64,000 nt of DNA from Acanthosepion esculentum (Eukaryota; Mollusca; Cephalopoda; Sepiida; Sepiidae): contig OZ038498.1 in assembly GCA_964036315.1 (NCBI GenBank), positions 6,565,778 through 6,629,777 of the forward strand. Reading direction: 5' to 3'. The position numbers and the translations under genes are program-made. Positions 55,565-64,000 of this stretch are shown here, one piece after another (position 1 is the first letter of the stretch; every line of letters starts with the position of its first letter). A model generated the notes under the pieces. The model did not search any database, was not told the origin of the DNA, and saw only the letters and a list, made by a program, of their open reading frames with translations.

Positions 55565-56035
55565 AATCATTTATTATATTTCCATTATCAGCTAAATATT
55601 AAAAATAGTTCATGTATTTTTTCCCTTCATAATAAAATAATTTAGCTCTGTTGCTTTTATCGAACGATTTTCCCTGATTTATAAGATCCACTGCGCAACC
55701 AAAAAATTTTTATGTTGTCTGTGTTTTTCCAGATGATTTAGGTCAATTTTTCACTGCTGAATCCAAAAATGATATCCGTTTTCTCTCAATCAGGTCATGT
55801 TTTTGTGCTAAGTTGAGTTTTAAAAAATCTGATCTTCTGACTAAATTGGTAACATTTTTGTGACATTATCGATTGAATTTTGTTAATATTTCTTATACAA
55901 AATAAGTATTTAAGAGAAAAAAATGTTCTCTGACACAATTTATTAATTATTATAAACATCGATTACAATAAATTGAATAGTATACATTGATAAATGTAAA
56001 TTGCATGTTACGTTATCAGTGTTCAAAATTCAGGG
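55565..56035. other. AT-rich spacer with no supported gene
   Basis: Nothing recognised. Confidence 0.4.
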
Positions 56036-56039
56036 CTTG

Positions 56040-56920
56040 GAATTCCATTTATTTGAACCCTTAGAATGATCAGTGACAGAGGTGTCTCTCTTGAAAGTCC
56101 AGCACCAATCAGCAGCTATCATGATTGCATCCCATCATCCCAGATACCTGGTATCCATCTCTTTCGTGTCCTGATGTAATCTCTCCCCCTGTTCGACACT
56201 CATTTCCTGTTGTGGTAGAAGGTGATGCGAGCACTCTCAGAGAGGAGGATTTTTTTTTTTCCCTTCAATCTGGATGCCAAAAGTTCAGAAGAGGACTTTA
56301 ACAAGCTGACATCGTGAACGAGATCGTTTAGTTCCTTTTGAGGAAAAGGATGTGGAGCATTAAAAACCACTTCTTCATTTTCTTGAACACTGGAGAAATC
56401 TTCCTCACCAATGTCAGGAAGTTCTCCAAAGACAGATCTTGGAATTTCATCCCAATGAGCTACAGGACGATATGCTAATTGAAAATCAGGATATTTGAGG
56501 CTGCTCTGGTTCTTTCCGTTGATCCCAGTCATATCAATAGCACAGAAGTAGCAGTCAGTGCTACAGTTTGTTGGTTCCCTCCAAACCATGGAAATTCTGA
56601 AAATCAGACAGCTTTTCTTGCTTTTGGTTCACCGATGCAGATACTCAGTACATGTCTTACATAGCATGTGTGGCATGCAAGCTTCATCTGGCTCACCAAT
56701 TTTAATACCAAAATAACAAAAGTAAGTGCACTGTATGAAACTGTACCATTGTTTCTAACAGGATTCCTGTTAGAAACAATGGTGTATTTGCTGCTGACGT
56801 AGCAGAATATGTTGGGCTTATTTTTACAAGATTTTCTGGTCAAAGTCATTTCATTCACTTGTAAAATAATAATACTAATTAGACATAAAATTGGTGCATT
56901 TTTCTCTTCAGAATTCATTT
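56040..56920 (-). pseudogene. Internally deleted copy of an unnamed Cys-rich, repeat-associated protein family
   Basis: I recognise this as a protein family found as many copies in arthropods, cnidarians and molluscs; I know no Pfam name or function. Minus-strand landmarks in order: KPNIFCYVSSKYTI (about 56830); CHTCYVRHVLSICIG (about 56665); after a frame change, MVWREPTNCSTDCYFC (56589 on); LKYPDFQLAYRPVAHWDEIP; an acidic stretch; PQKELNDLVHDVSLLKSSSE; LLASRLKG; ITFYHNRK; then directly MSVEQGERLHQDTKEM and YLG-stop-WDAIMIADWCWTFKR near 56060-56150. In full members several hundred residues separate FYxNRQ from MS-EQGERFHQD, so the middle is deleted. The paired cysteines suggest metal binding. 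A hairpin interrupts it at 56745-56783. Confidence 0.7.
56745..56783. repeat. Perfect 18-bp hairpin inside the pseudogene
   Basis: ACCATTGTTTCTAACAGG (56745-56762), loop ATT, then the exact reverse complement (56766-56783). Confidence 0.9.
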
Positions 56921-56924
56921 ATTT

Positions 56925-58780
56925 CAAGAAATAACAAAATTGCTTGATATAAATTGAAAATTCCTGTGCATCTCGGAAACGCTTTCTACATGGGTTTTTT
57001 AGTTAAATGTTAAAAAGTGGAGAGCTGGGACTCAGTAAAATGATATAAAAATGTTTCAAGACTGCTCGCAATTTGGAATTTTAAAACAATTCCATAACAT
57101 TCGTTAGCAGAATAAAATCATGTATAAAAACACGACATAATATTAAGAAATAACATTAATTTTATATGACAAGAATTCAAGCTGGCATATCCAGTTGGTG
57201 GAAATGTATTGAATGAGTAATGTCTTTTTTTCTGGTTGTTAAGAGTTCTTGTGTATAGTACAAACTGTATTGTGTATGTATGTGAGAAAGGTGAAATGTC
57301 CTTACTAGTGTGTTTCTGTGAGATAGTATGTCTATGCATACATAATAGTAATAGATATAAAGGAGATGAAGAGAATTATGGTCTTACCATAAACGATGGA
57401 GCCAGTGTCTGAAGACGGTCCCTTTGAGGTTTGGCCAGTGCTGCTGAGTTGTTCCTTGATTGTGTGTGTGTGGAAGTGAATGAGGTTTTCAATATCAGCA
57501 GTTAGAAGGACATGGCCCTTAATGGAATCTGAGAGACTCTGTCATTGAGGTCAAACATTGTGATTTTTATACTGTTATTCCTGATAAATAGGCTCCCTAT
57601 TCATATAATTTTACTTATTCCTAATTGGCCTTAAAAAGTCACATGGTATGCTTATTACTAATAACACATGGCATTTTGGCAGTATAAACAAATTATAATT
57701 CCTAATAAAACAACCTTTCTGATTTGTATTCTACGGTTTTGTATTGTACAGCTTAATTTTGAGATCTGAGCAACTTACTGCATGTTATTGGTTTATAAAT
57801 ATATTGGAGTCATGTTTAATATTTATGTAGCTAGGTTTGGCTTAAAATGCTTTTGATGGGTTAAAATTAATAAGTTAATAATTAACATAATAATTAGTTT
57901 TATTGTGTGAAATATGTTGTATATTTAGATATTTTAGTGGACATGACAATGCAAACAAAAATGTAAAAACATTGGCCATAGCTCAAATATTTGACCTGAT
58001 TGAGAAAAACCAATGTGGTTTTTGGATTCAGCACATCAAAATTGTCCTAAATCAGCTAAAAAATGTAGACAATAAATTTAGTATTGACCAGTGATTTTTC
58101 TCTCTGCTTTTTTTGTCCTTCATTCTTTGTCGTATTTACTTTCCTTCAACATATATCTCTTCTTTTTAGTGTTTGGTCAATATGTTTCTTGGGAAAATTA
58201 CTCTCTTTGTTTACCCGAACATCGACTTGTTTTTTCATTGTCTAATGAAAGAACCAAGTACATGTTCTTCCCTCCTTTTCTCTCACTGATCAATTCTTTC
58301 TTTTCTTTTGTCCACAAATAAAATTCTCTTCCTTCATTAGATAATTCTTCATTACATTTTATTTAAAAACATCTTTCCTGTCATTCATTCATAAATTGTT
58401 TTTTTCTTATAAGAACATTTTCTTTTTCTATTTGCTTTCATGTTTCATTAAACATTCCGTTATTGGTGATTTTTATTTTCATTTTCTTTTCATTTCTTTC
58501 TATAGTTTAAATTTTGATTCATCAAATTTTCTATTCTAATGCACTGTTTTTTTTTTTTTATTATTCAGTCTAAAAACATTTTATTTTATTTACTGTTTTC
58601 GTTTCTGATTGCATTCATTCTTTTTCTTCAGTTCTACTGTTTGCTTTTTGTTTTCTGTATTTTTGAATATGCAGGATTGGATCATCCTTTTCTAAAATTC
58701 ATTTTATTTTTGAGATTTATATTTTTGATTGAATTATTACAAATCTCATCAGAACCGAGACATAAAACTAAGTAGTTTGA
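56925..58780. other. Spacer with no supported gene
   Basis: AT-rich; T-rich stretches around 58090-58750 give hydrophobic frames without a recognised family. Confidence 0.4.
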
Positions 58781-58784
58781 ACAT

Positions 58785-58885
58785 CAGGGTTTATGATTTA
58801 ATTTCTCCGACCAGAATAATGAGCCTCGTTAACCGTAATTGATTTAGTCTGCTTACTTGTTATCTCCTTTGCTACCATTAGGACT
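58785..58885 (+). repeat. Interspersed repeat, forward copy
   Basis: TATGATTTAATTTCTCCGAC, CAGAATAATGAGCCTC and TGTTATCTCCTTTGCTAC are found in inverted orientation at 61435-61545. About 100 bp, no coding content. Confidence 0.65.
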
Positions 58886-59344
58886 TTTCAGCTTCTCACT
58901 GAATCAGTTTGTGTATTTTTACCTGGGGAATGTTCTGCAGTTTTGCTGTTAATATTTCATACTATTCTCAAAGGATTGTTCAGTATGTTGGCCGGCATTT
59001 ATTGTGATTTTCTTGCAATCTACTAAGGTTTGTATACAATTGTGTGTACAGCTACAAAAATATGGCCGCTCTAATATCTGCTTAGATGAAGAATAATGAA
59101 GTTGATCCTGGACAATAATTAAATTTTTTTTACTCATTGGTCTTGAGTAATTTGATTAAGATGTTTCATATAGGATTGATAGCAGATCTAGCCTAAAATA
59201 ATACAAAGGAAAAAGTCCGAGAGTAGTACTAAAGACCATAATAATAACGATATGAGAGAAAAAAAGAGAGCAACAATGATTGAAAAATGAATGACAAAAG
59301 TAGACTAAGCTGGAAAAATCTGTCAGCCTTGCATATTAGAGATG

Positions 59345-59925
59345 TGCATAGAAATTATTATTATCTAACTTTAATATCTGTCTATATTTCTGAGATGAGG
59401 TATTATGTACACTATTTACATTATTTGGACTATTGTCCTCATCTTTGTTGCCATATTTATCACAATGTTTTGGCCTTTCAGTATCTGTCTATATTTCTGA
59501 AATGAGGTATTATGTACACTATTTACATTATTCGGACTATTGTCCTCATCTTTGTCACCATATTTATTACAACGGTTCAGCCTTTCAGTATCTGTCTATA
59601 TTTCTGAGATGAGGTATTATGTACATTATTTACATTATTCGGACTATTGTCCTCATCTTTGTCACCATATTTATTACAACGTTTCGGCCCTTTAATATTT
59701 GTCTATATTTCTGAGATGAGATATTATGTACATTATTCGGACTATTGTCCTTATCTTTGTCGCCATATTTATTACAACGTTTCGGCCCTTTAATATCTGT
59801 CTATATTTCTGAGATGAGGTATTATGTACATTATTTACATTATTCGGACTATTGTCCTCATCTTTGTCGCCATATTTATTACAACGTTTTGGCCGTTGTA
59901 CACTCCGGCCTTCTTCAAGGACATA
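59345..59925 (-). repeat. Five tandem 107-bp units of the CTGAAGA...GAAAC repeat
   Basis: TATTGTCCTC recurs at 59431, 59538, 59645, 59743 (as TATTGTCCTT) and 59850; the steps are 107 bp except one of 98 that lacks TTATTTACA. The unit includes, on the minus strand, GCCGAAACGTTGTAATAAAT and GATGAGGACAATAGTCCGAA. The array ends at 59880-59920 with CTGAAGAAGGCCGGAG next to a SINE head. Confidence 0.9.
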
Positions 59926-60215
59926 TGGCACAGTGGATAAAGGCATTAGTTAGATCCAGTGACAAGACCCAAAGAGTATGAGTTCAATACCCGGTTAAGG
60001 CAGTGGAGAACTTTCAGAGGGAAATTAATAGGAGATAACTGATAATTGACATCCATTAAACATGGCACGTGGAACTAGAACAGTCTATCACAGTGAGCGA
60101 AATAAGGGGTTCAGTTCAACATTCCAACCTGAAGAAGGCTGAAACGTTGTAATCAATATGGCGACAAAGATGAGAACAATAGTCTGAATAATGTAAATAA
60201 TGTATCTAACTTTAA
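59920..60215 (+). repeat. tRNA-derived SINE fused to CTGAAGA...GAAAC repeat, copy 2
   Basis: A-box TGGCACAGTGG (59926-59936), B-box GAGTTCAATACCC (59980-59992), then the same body as 36655-37020, down to CCTGAAGAAGGCTGAAACGT (60125 on) and GATGAGAACAATAGTCTGAA. With the array on its left, the SINE is flanked by inverted copies of the same repeat. Confidence 0.8.
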
Positions 60216-60379
60216 CTAGTATAAAGTAGAGTATTAAGATATTAAATACTAATGTATTTAATATCTTAGCGAATATAATTATTGAAATCCTACATAAAAA
60301 ATTATATCATATGATATTTTAAATCACTATAAAGAAAAAGTCACTTATAACGAGCTAATGTTTTCTGCTGAAGTGGAAA

Positions 60380-60965
60380 GATTTTATTGAATCAGTTGCT
60401 AAGTCTGCTGCTAGAGAAGTTAGTTCATGGTATCATACTAGACAATTTTTCTCTCCAGAATCTATTTTACACATTTTTAAGTCTACCATCCATCTATGCA
60501 TCGAATATTGTTGCTACATATAATCTCGGGCTTTTGCTGTCTATTTAGAGATTCTTGATGAAATCCGAAAAAGAATCTGCAATATCATTGGTTCTGACCT
60601 GGCATCTCGGATTCAGTCACTCTCCCACTACTGTAACATGCACCTTTTCTATAAATATTTTCATGGTAATTGTTCTACTGAGTTTTCCTCTTTGGTACCT
60701 CAACTTTATAATTTAAGCACACTACTAGATTGGCAACTAGGTCTCACTATTTTACTGTTGAAATAGCAGCTAGATGGAACTGTAACTCTTCTAGGCTAGC
60801 AGTTTCTTTTTCTCACACTTCTCGGTTGTGAACTCTCTTCCGGCTTCTTGCTTTCCAGTCAACTTTAATCTTCAAAGAATTAAATGCAATATCAATTGTT
60901 ATCTTCTGTCTTCTTAATTACTGTTCTTTCATAATATGATCTCATTTATATAACTTGTAAGCATT
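60380..60965 (+). pseudogene. LINE family B RT C-terminus
   Basis: Broken frames read WYHTRQFFSPESILHIFKST, then EILDEIRKRICNIIGSDLAS, RIQSLSHYCN, LFYKYFHGNCSTEFSSLVPQ, matching the 8.4, 24.2 and 35.4 kb copies. It reaches further into the RT thumb than the other copies. The end (GGCTTCTTGCTTTCCAGTCA near 60840) keeps the same order as at 8.85 kb. Confidence 0.75.
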
Positions 60966-60969
60966 GCTA

Positions 60970-61430
60970 AGTTCTCCTCGATATACGTCATAACAGATTG
61001 CAAAATCTATTGATAGATCATTGGAGATATTCTAACATGAAAGCAGCAGACTGGTTTGACAGTTTTATTTCCAATCGTATAAGTTTTTATAATTATTGAC
61101 AGCAATAAAATCATTATTTAATGAAATATCATGTCTGCCTCTTTTCTATTCTGCTGAATTTATTGAAACTGATATATGTCGATTTAAAAAGTATTTTTAC
61201 TGTTACAGGACACATAAGACAAAGAAAACTTTGCATTATTTAAAGCTTTAGCATTCAACCCGCCCAAACCCAGCCGCATATATATTGGTTGTCAGTGTTC
61301 AACCCACTTTAATCCGCCCCCATGTATACTCTGCCATAATATATGATGACATCATTGCAAATAAGGCAGGAAGTCATGTAAACAGTGAGACTTTGACCAC
61401 AAACAGTGCGACTGAGAGCAGATATTTACG
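60970..61430. other. Spacer with no supported gene
   Basis: AT-rich, with a G+C-richer patch (AACCCGCCCAAACCCAGCCG) near 61257. Nothing recognised. Confidence 0.35.
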
Positions 61431-61434
61431 TGGT

Positions 61435-61545
61435 GGGCTTGAGGGTGTTGAACAGTAGCAAAGGAGATAGCAAATAAGCAGAGACTAATTCAATTATGAG
61501 GTTTGTTATTCTGGTAGGAGAAATGAAGGGTTAATATGTTATCAA
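61435..61545 (-). repeat. Interspersed repeat, inverted copy
   Basis: The minus strand repeats the 58785-58885 segment (TTTCTCCTACCAGAATAAC, TTTGCTATCTCCTTTGCTAC). The two copies are about 2.6 kb apart in opposite orientation. Confidence 0.65.
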
Positions 61546-61811
61546 TTTTGAAAGGTTTATATGTCTACGTATGTGTAAACATTGGTTTATGTTCTAAATC
61601 AATAACCAAGCTCATTGATAAGACGTGATGGTGCTGAAATAATTTTGTCGAATAATTTTACTTATTTCTTAGCAGCTGTTATACTCAAGATTAAAAAAAT
61701 TGGGAAAATGATACCATATAAACTTTAGTTGAAATCTATTATTAAAAAAAGACTAGTAGATATGAACATATGTACAAAGGCATACATACATTTTTCTATT
61801 ACAATTTAAAA

Positions 61812-62250
61812 AACGTCCTGGGTAAGATGATAAACTACATCATCATCCAGGGTAAAACGATAAACTACATCCGCGTCATGGGTAAGATGATAAACTAAGT
61901 AACAACAGCAAGGCCACTGATCAGGAGGTTTTGAGGAGTGTGGAACCACCTCTTAACTGCTGGTGTTCCCAGGTCCGCTCTGACCCGGGGTGGTAACACC
62001 TGTTAGGGTCCCAACTATGGGCAAATAGTTGACCACCCCCAAACTGGGGTCAAAACACTGTGAAAGTGTAAAAATATGTTTTAATACCAGCAATACATTT
62101 TACAAAAAATTTTTATCAGCAATAAATTTTTGAAGAAAAAAATATTATCAGGAATACATTTTTGGAAAATATATTACCAGTAATAAAAATCTTGTCAACA
62201 TTAAATAACTTATTGAGGTTGATATGCTGTAAGTCAAACGAAACCAATTT
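61812..62250 (+). mobile_element. Composite minisatellite element, copy 3 (short arrays)
   Basis: Three degenerate 30-bp units with GGGTAAGATGATAAACTA (61816-61900); the core CAGCAAGGCCACTGATCAGG, GGAACCACCTCTTAACTGCT, CCCAAACTGGGGTCAAAACA; then three or four imperfect units of the TATTACCAGCAATA/ATTTTTGAAAAA type (62085-62185); and the end ATTGAGGTTGATATGCTG. This copy has not expanded its arrays and may be closest to the ancestral layout. Confidence 0.7.
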
Positions 62251-62259
62251 AAAAATGTA

Positions 62260-63315
62260 GACATATGTCTTCTTGTTATGTGCTATTGGTATGTACTTAA
62301 GAGTAACATTTTTGTTTGTGTTTCATACACAAAGATTCTAATGAATATGTATATCTTGCTTTATCAAGTGGTTTTGTGCCAATTTAATTTGAAAGACAGA
62401 CTGATACATGAAGCCCCAGCTGGTTCATAACAGTTTCACATTCTGACCTTTGTCCTTGAACTAACCGAATGTGTTCTGAAAGCCATCAATCAAAATACAT
62501 CCGTAGAAGCCTAGACTTAACGGGCCTTATTTGCAATGATTGATCATTCTAGATTCAAACAATGTACATTTCCATTATTGATACTTTTATTTTAGAAAAT
62601 TATTTATTCAATCGAATATGTGGTTTAAATTGCTATAAATATAATGGATTGTTAAGGAAATGAATATCGCAAAATGAAAGTTTTTCTGTTGTTGTTGTTG
62701 GTTAATGTGACTAATAACGATTGTCATTTGGAGGCGACTTTGTTAGTCAAATGATAGACAGACGTGATTGCTTTTACAATCAAATCTTACTCGATGATCA
62801 AGGAACTTAAAAGCAAAACGCTTTCAAAAATATTCAAGCCGAAACGAAGTGAAAAGATTCCGAATAGAGAGAAATGATAAAACTATTGGTGGTATGCATC
62901 TTTCTGAAAGCAAACAAACTCACCGTAATGAGAATTGGGTAAGGGAAGCGTATTTAATTCTGAAGCTCAAAATTCTCTTACGATTGATGAATGTATTTCA
63001 GATTCACAGATAACACATTGGAAACTATTTTTTGCATCAGCAATGTCCTGCAACTTTACTACTTGCAAATATAGAATAGAATTGTCAATGAATAATTCTA
63101 TTTAAGATACCAAATCTTCTACAAATTATATTTCATACAGTTCTCTATTAATTCTGCCAATAATATATCCTACCATAAATAGCTTTAAAAAAAGATAAAG
63201 ATTTTATTTTACATCAATATTAACTAGCAGGTTCTAGAAATCTGAGTAGATTTTACACTCTTTTTTTTTTTTCATATACACATACACGTATATGTATATA
63301 TAATATGCTTCAGTA
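62260..63315. other. Spacer with no supported gene
   Basis: AT-rich; nothing recognised. Confidence 0.4.
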
Positions 63316-63319
63316 TATA

Positions 63320-63349
63320 CAGTGCTGTTCGATAAAAGTGACTCACCTT
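63320..63349 (-). repeat. Terminal inverted repeat of the Tc1-like element (3' end)
   Basis: CAGTGCTGTTCGATAAAAGT then GACTCACCTT follows a TA (63318-63319). A CAGTG start after TA is usual for Tc1/mariner ends. The matching right end was not found before 64000. Confidence 0.65.
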
Positions 63350-63825
63350 ATCCTTTGAGTTTCGCTCAACTTTCGTTTCATTGGAGAAGAGAACATTCTT
63401 CCAGTCTTCTACGGTGAAATTTTTGTAATAGTGAGCCCATTCAAGTCTCTTGGCTTTGTTGGCTTTGCTTATTAGTGGTTTAAACATCCGTGTACAAGAT
63501 TTGTAACCTTGTTCTAACGGACTGTTGAAGAGGCAAGACTAACACCTTGCTCTTCGCTTAGACTGGCTGCAATTTCTTGGCTAGTCCTATTCTTCGCAAC
63601 TTCTCTCTTGATTACCCTGCCAGTTCTATCATCAATCTTTTTCTTTCGTCCCCTTGTTTCCTTCCTTGAAGCAGGAGTGGCATCATTATGTGCCCTAAAC
63701 TCTCGAGAGACAGTTGATTGCGAGGTTATAGCAATTTCTGCAATTTCTCTTGTAGACTTGCCTGCTTTCGAGGGGGCAATAATAGATGCCTTAAGTGGTT
63801 CTGATGCGTGTTTGTACCCTTTCAT
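63350..63825 (-). pseudogene. Tc1-like transposase, N-terminal half, C-terminus deleted
   Basis: The frame from ATG 63825 reads MKGYKHASEPLKASIIAPSK then STREIAEIAITSQSTVSREF, a helix-turn-helix DNA-binding domain, then a basic GRKKKIDDRTGRVIKR linker and a second HTH (TSQEIAASLSEEQGVSLASS). After a frameshift near 63510 it goes on with FKPLISKANKAKRLEWAHYY and WKNVLFSNETKVE. LFSDE-K is where Tc1 transposases carry the first catalytic Asp; here it is Asn. Right after this the sequence runs into the terminal repeat, so about the last two-thirds of the catalytic domain are missing. The element continues to the right past 63825. Confidence 0.8.
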
Positions 63826-64000
63826 CTGCTTAGTGACTTGGGTGGCTATTTCAAGCTGTTTTTATACTGTATGAGGCTTTCTGGAATATTCTGGAATACT
63901 CTAGATTTAATTTAAGCTGTTAAGCTGTTAGAATTCTCTAGCATATTGTTTGGAGTGTATTGTAAAATTTGTCAAAAGCTCTTTAAATTTACCAGTTTAA
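63826..64000. other. Untranslated 5' part of the Tc1-like element or flank
   Basis: Includes a short repeated TTCTGGAATA motif (63881, 63891). No terminal repeat is visible before the window ends. Confidence 0.35.

Noticed and set aside
58091..58775. Phe/Leu-rich frames resembling membrane proteins
   Set aside because: T-rich DNA gives Phe/Leu/Ile codons on the plus strand; no start context, no family.
60225..60270. Short hairpin (GATATTAAATAC/GTATTTAATATC)
   Set aside because: About 15-bp AT-only arms in AT-rich DNA; expected by chance and no associated element.

Overview
The window looks like non-coding, repeat-dominated DNA from a large invertebrate genome. It is AT-rich and I see no operon-like packing and no intact host gene. 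The mix of decayed elements (CFDP2/RTE-type LINEs, Penelope-like elements, Ty3/gypsy elements, tRNA-derived SINEs, long minisatellites) fits a coleoid cephalopod, most likely octopus-like. That assignment is my inference from remembered protein families, not a database match. The only host-coding candidate is one 41-nt exon at 32104-32144, so much of the window may be intron.

Left part (1-10500): a decayed Ty3/gypsy element on the minus strand (gag, protease, primer-binding site, LTR start); an N-terminal fragment of a mariner/IS630-type transposase; a second, more complete minus-strand Ty3/gypsy element (3594 to about 8180) with recognisable gag, protease, RT, RNase H and integrase and unequal LTRs; a LINE 3' end; and four tandem copies of a 114-bp piece of LINE coding sequence. 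From 10518 to 15713 lies a 42-bp satellite of about 124 units with higher-order structure.

Middle (15700-37000): SINE pieces, a fold-back element with arms of about 125 bp, several fragments of one LINE family, Penelope-like fragments, and a composite element built from a conserved core plus two minisatellites. That composite element occurs three times (23.1, 32.4 and 61.8 kb).

Right part (37000-64000): more LINE ends, tandem 98-, 107- and 175-bp repeats of a sequence carrying a CTGAAGA...GAAAC signature, a 35-bp minisatellite (46.9-48.1 kb), a second Penelope GIY-YIG fragment, a LINE RT pseudogene (53.5-55 kb), an internally deleted copy of an unnamed cysteine-rich repeat-associated protein family (56.0-56.9 kb), and a truncated Tc1 transposase ending at its terminal repeat (63.3-63.8 kb).

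The observation I find most interesting is that three inverted-repeat loci beside Penelope-like fragments (27.3, 28.2-28.7 and 48.4-48.7 kb) carry a hammerhead-ribozyme-like core. In the best one, stems II and III and a GUC cleavage site can all be drawn. The composite minisatellite element and the 504-bp higher-order repeat come next. Nothing here works together as a pathway: the genes are dead or partial mobile elements.
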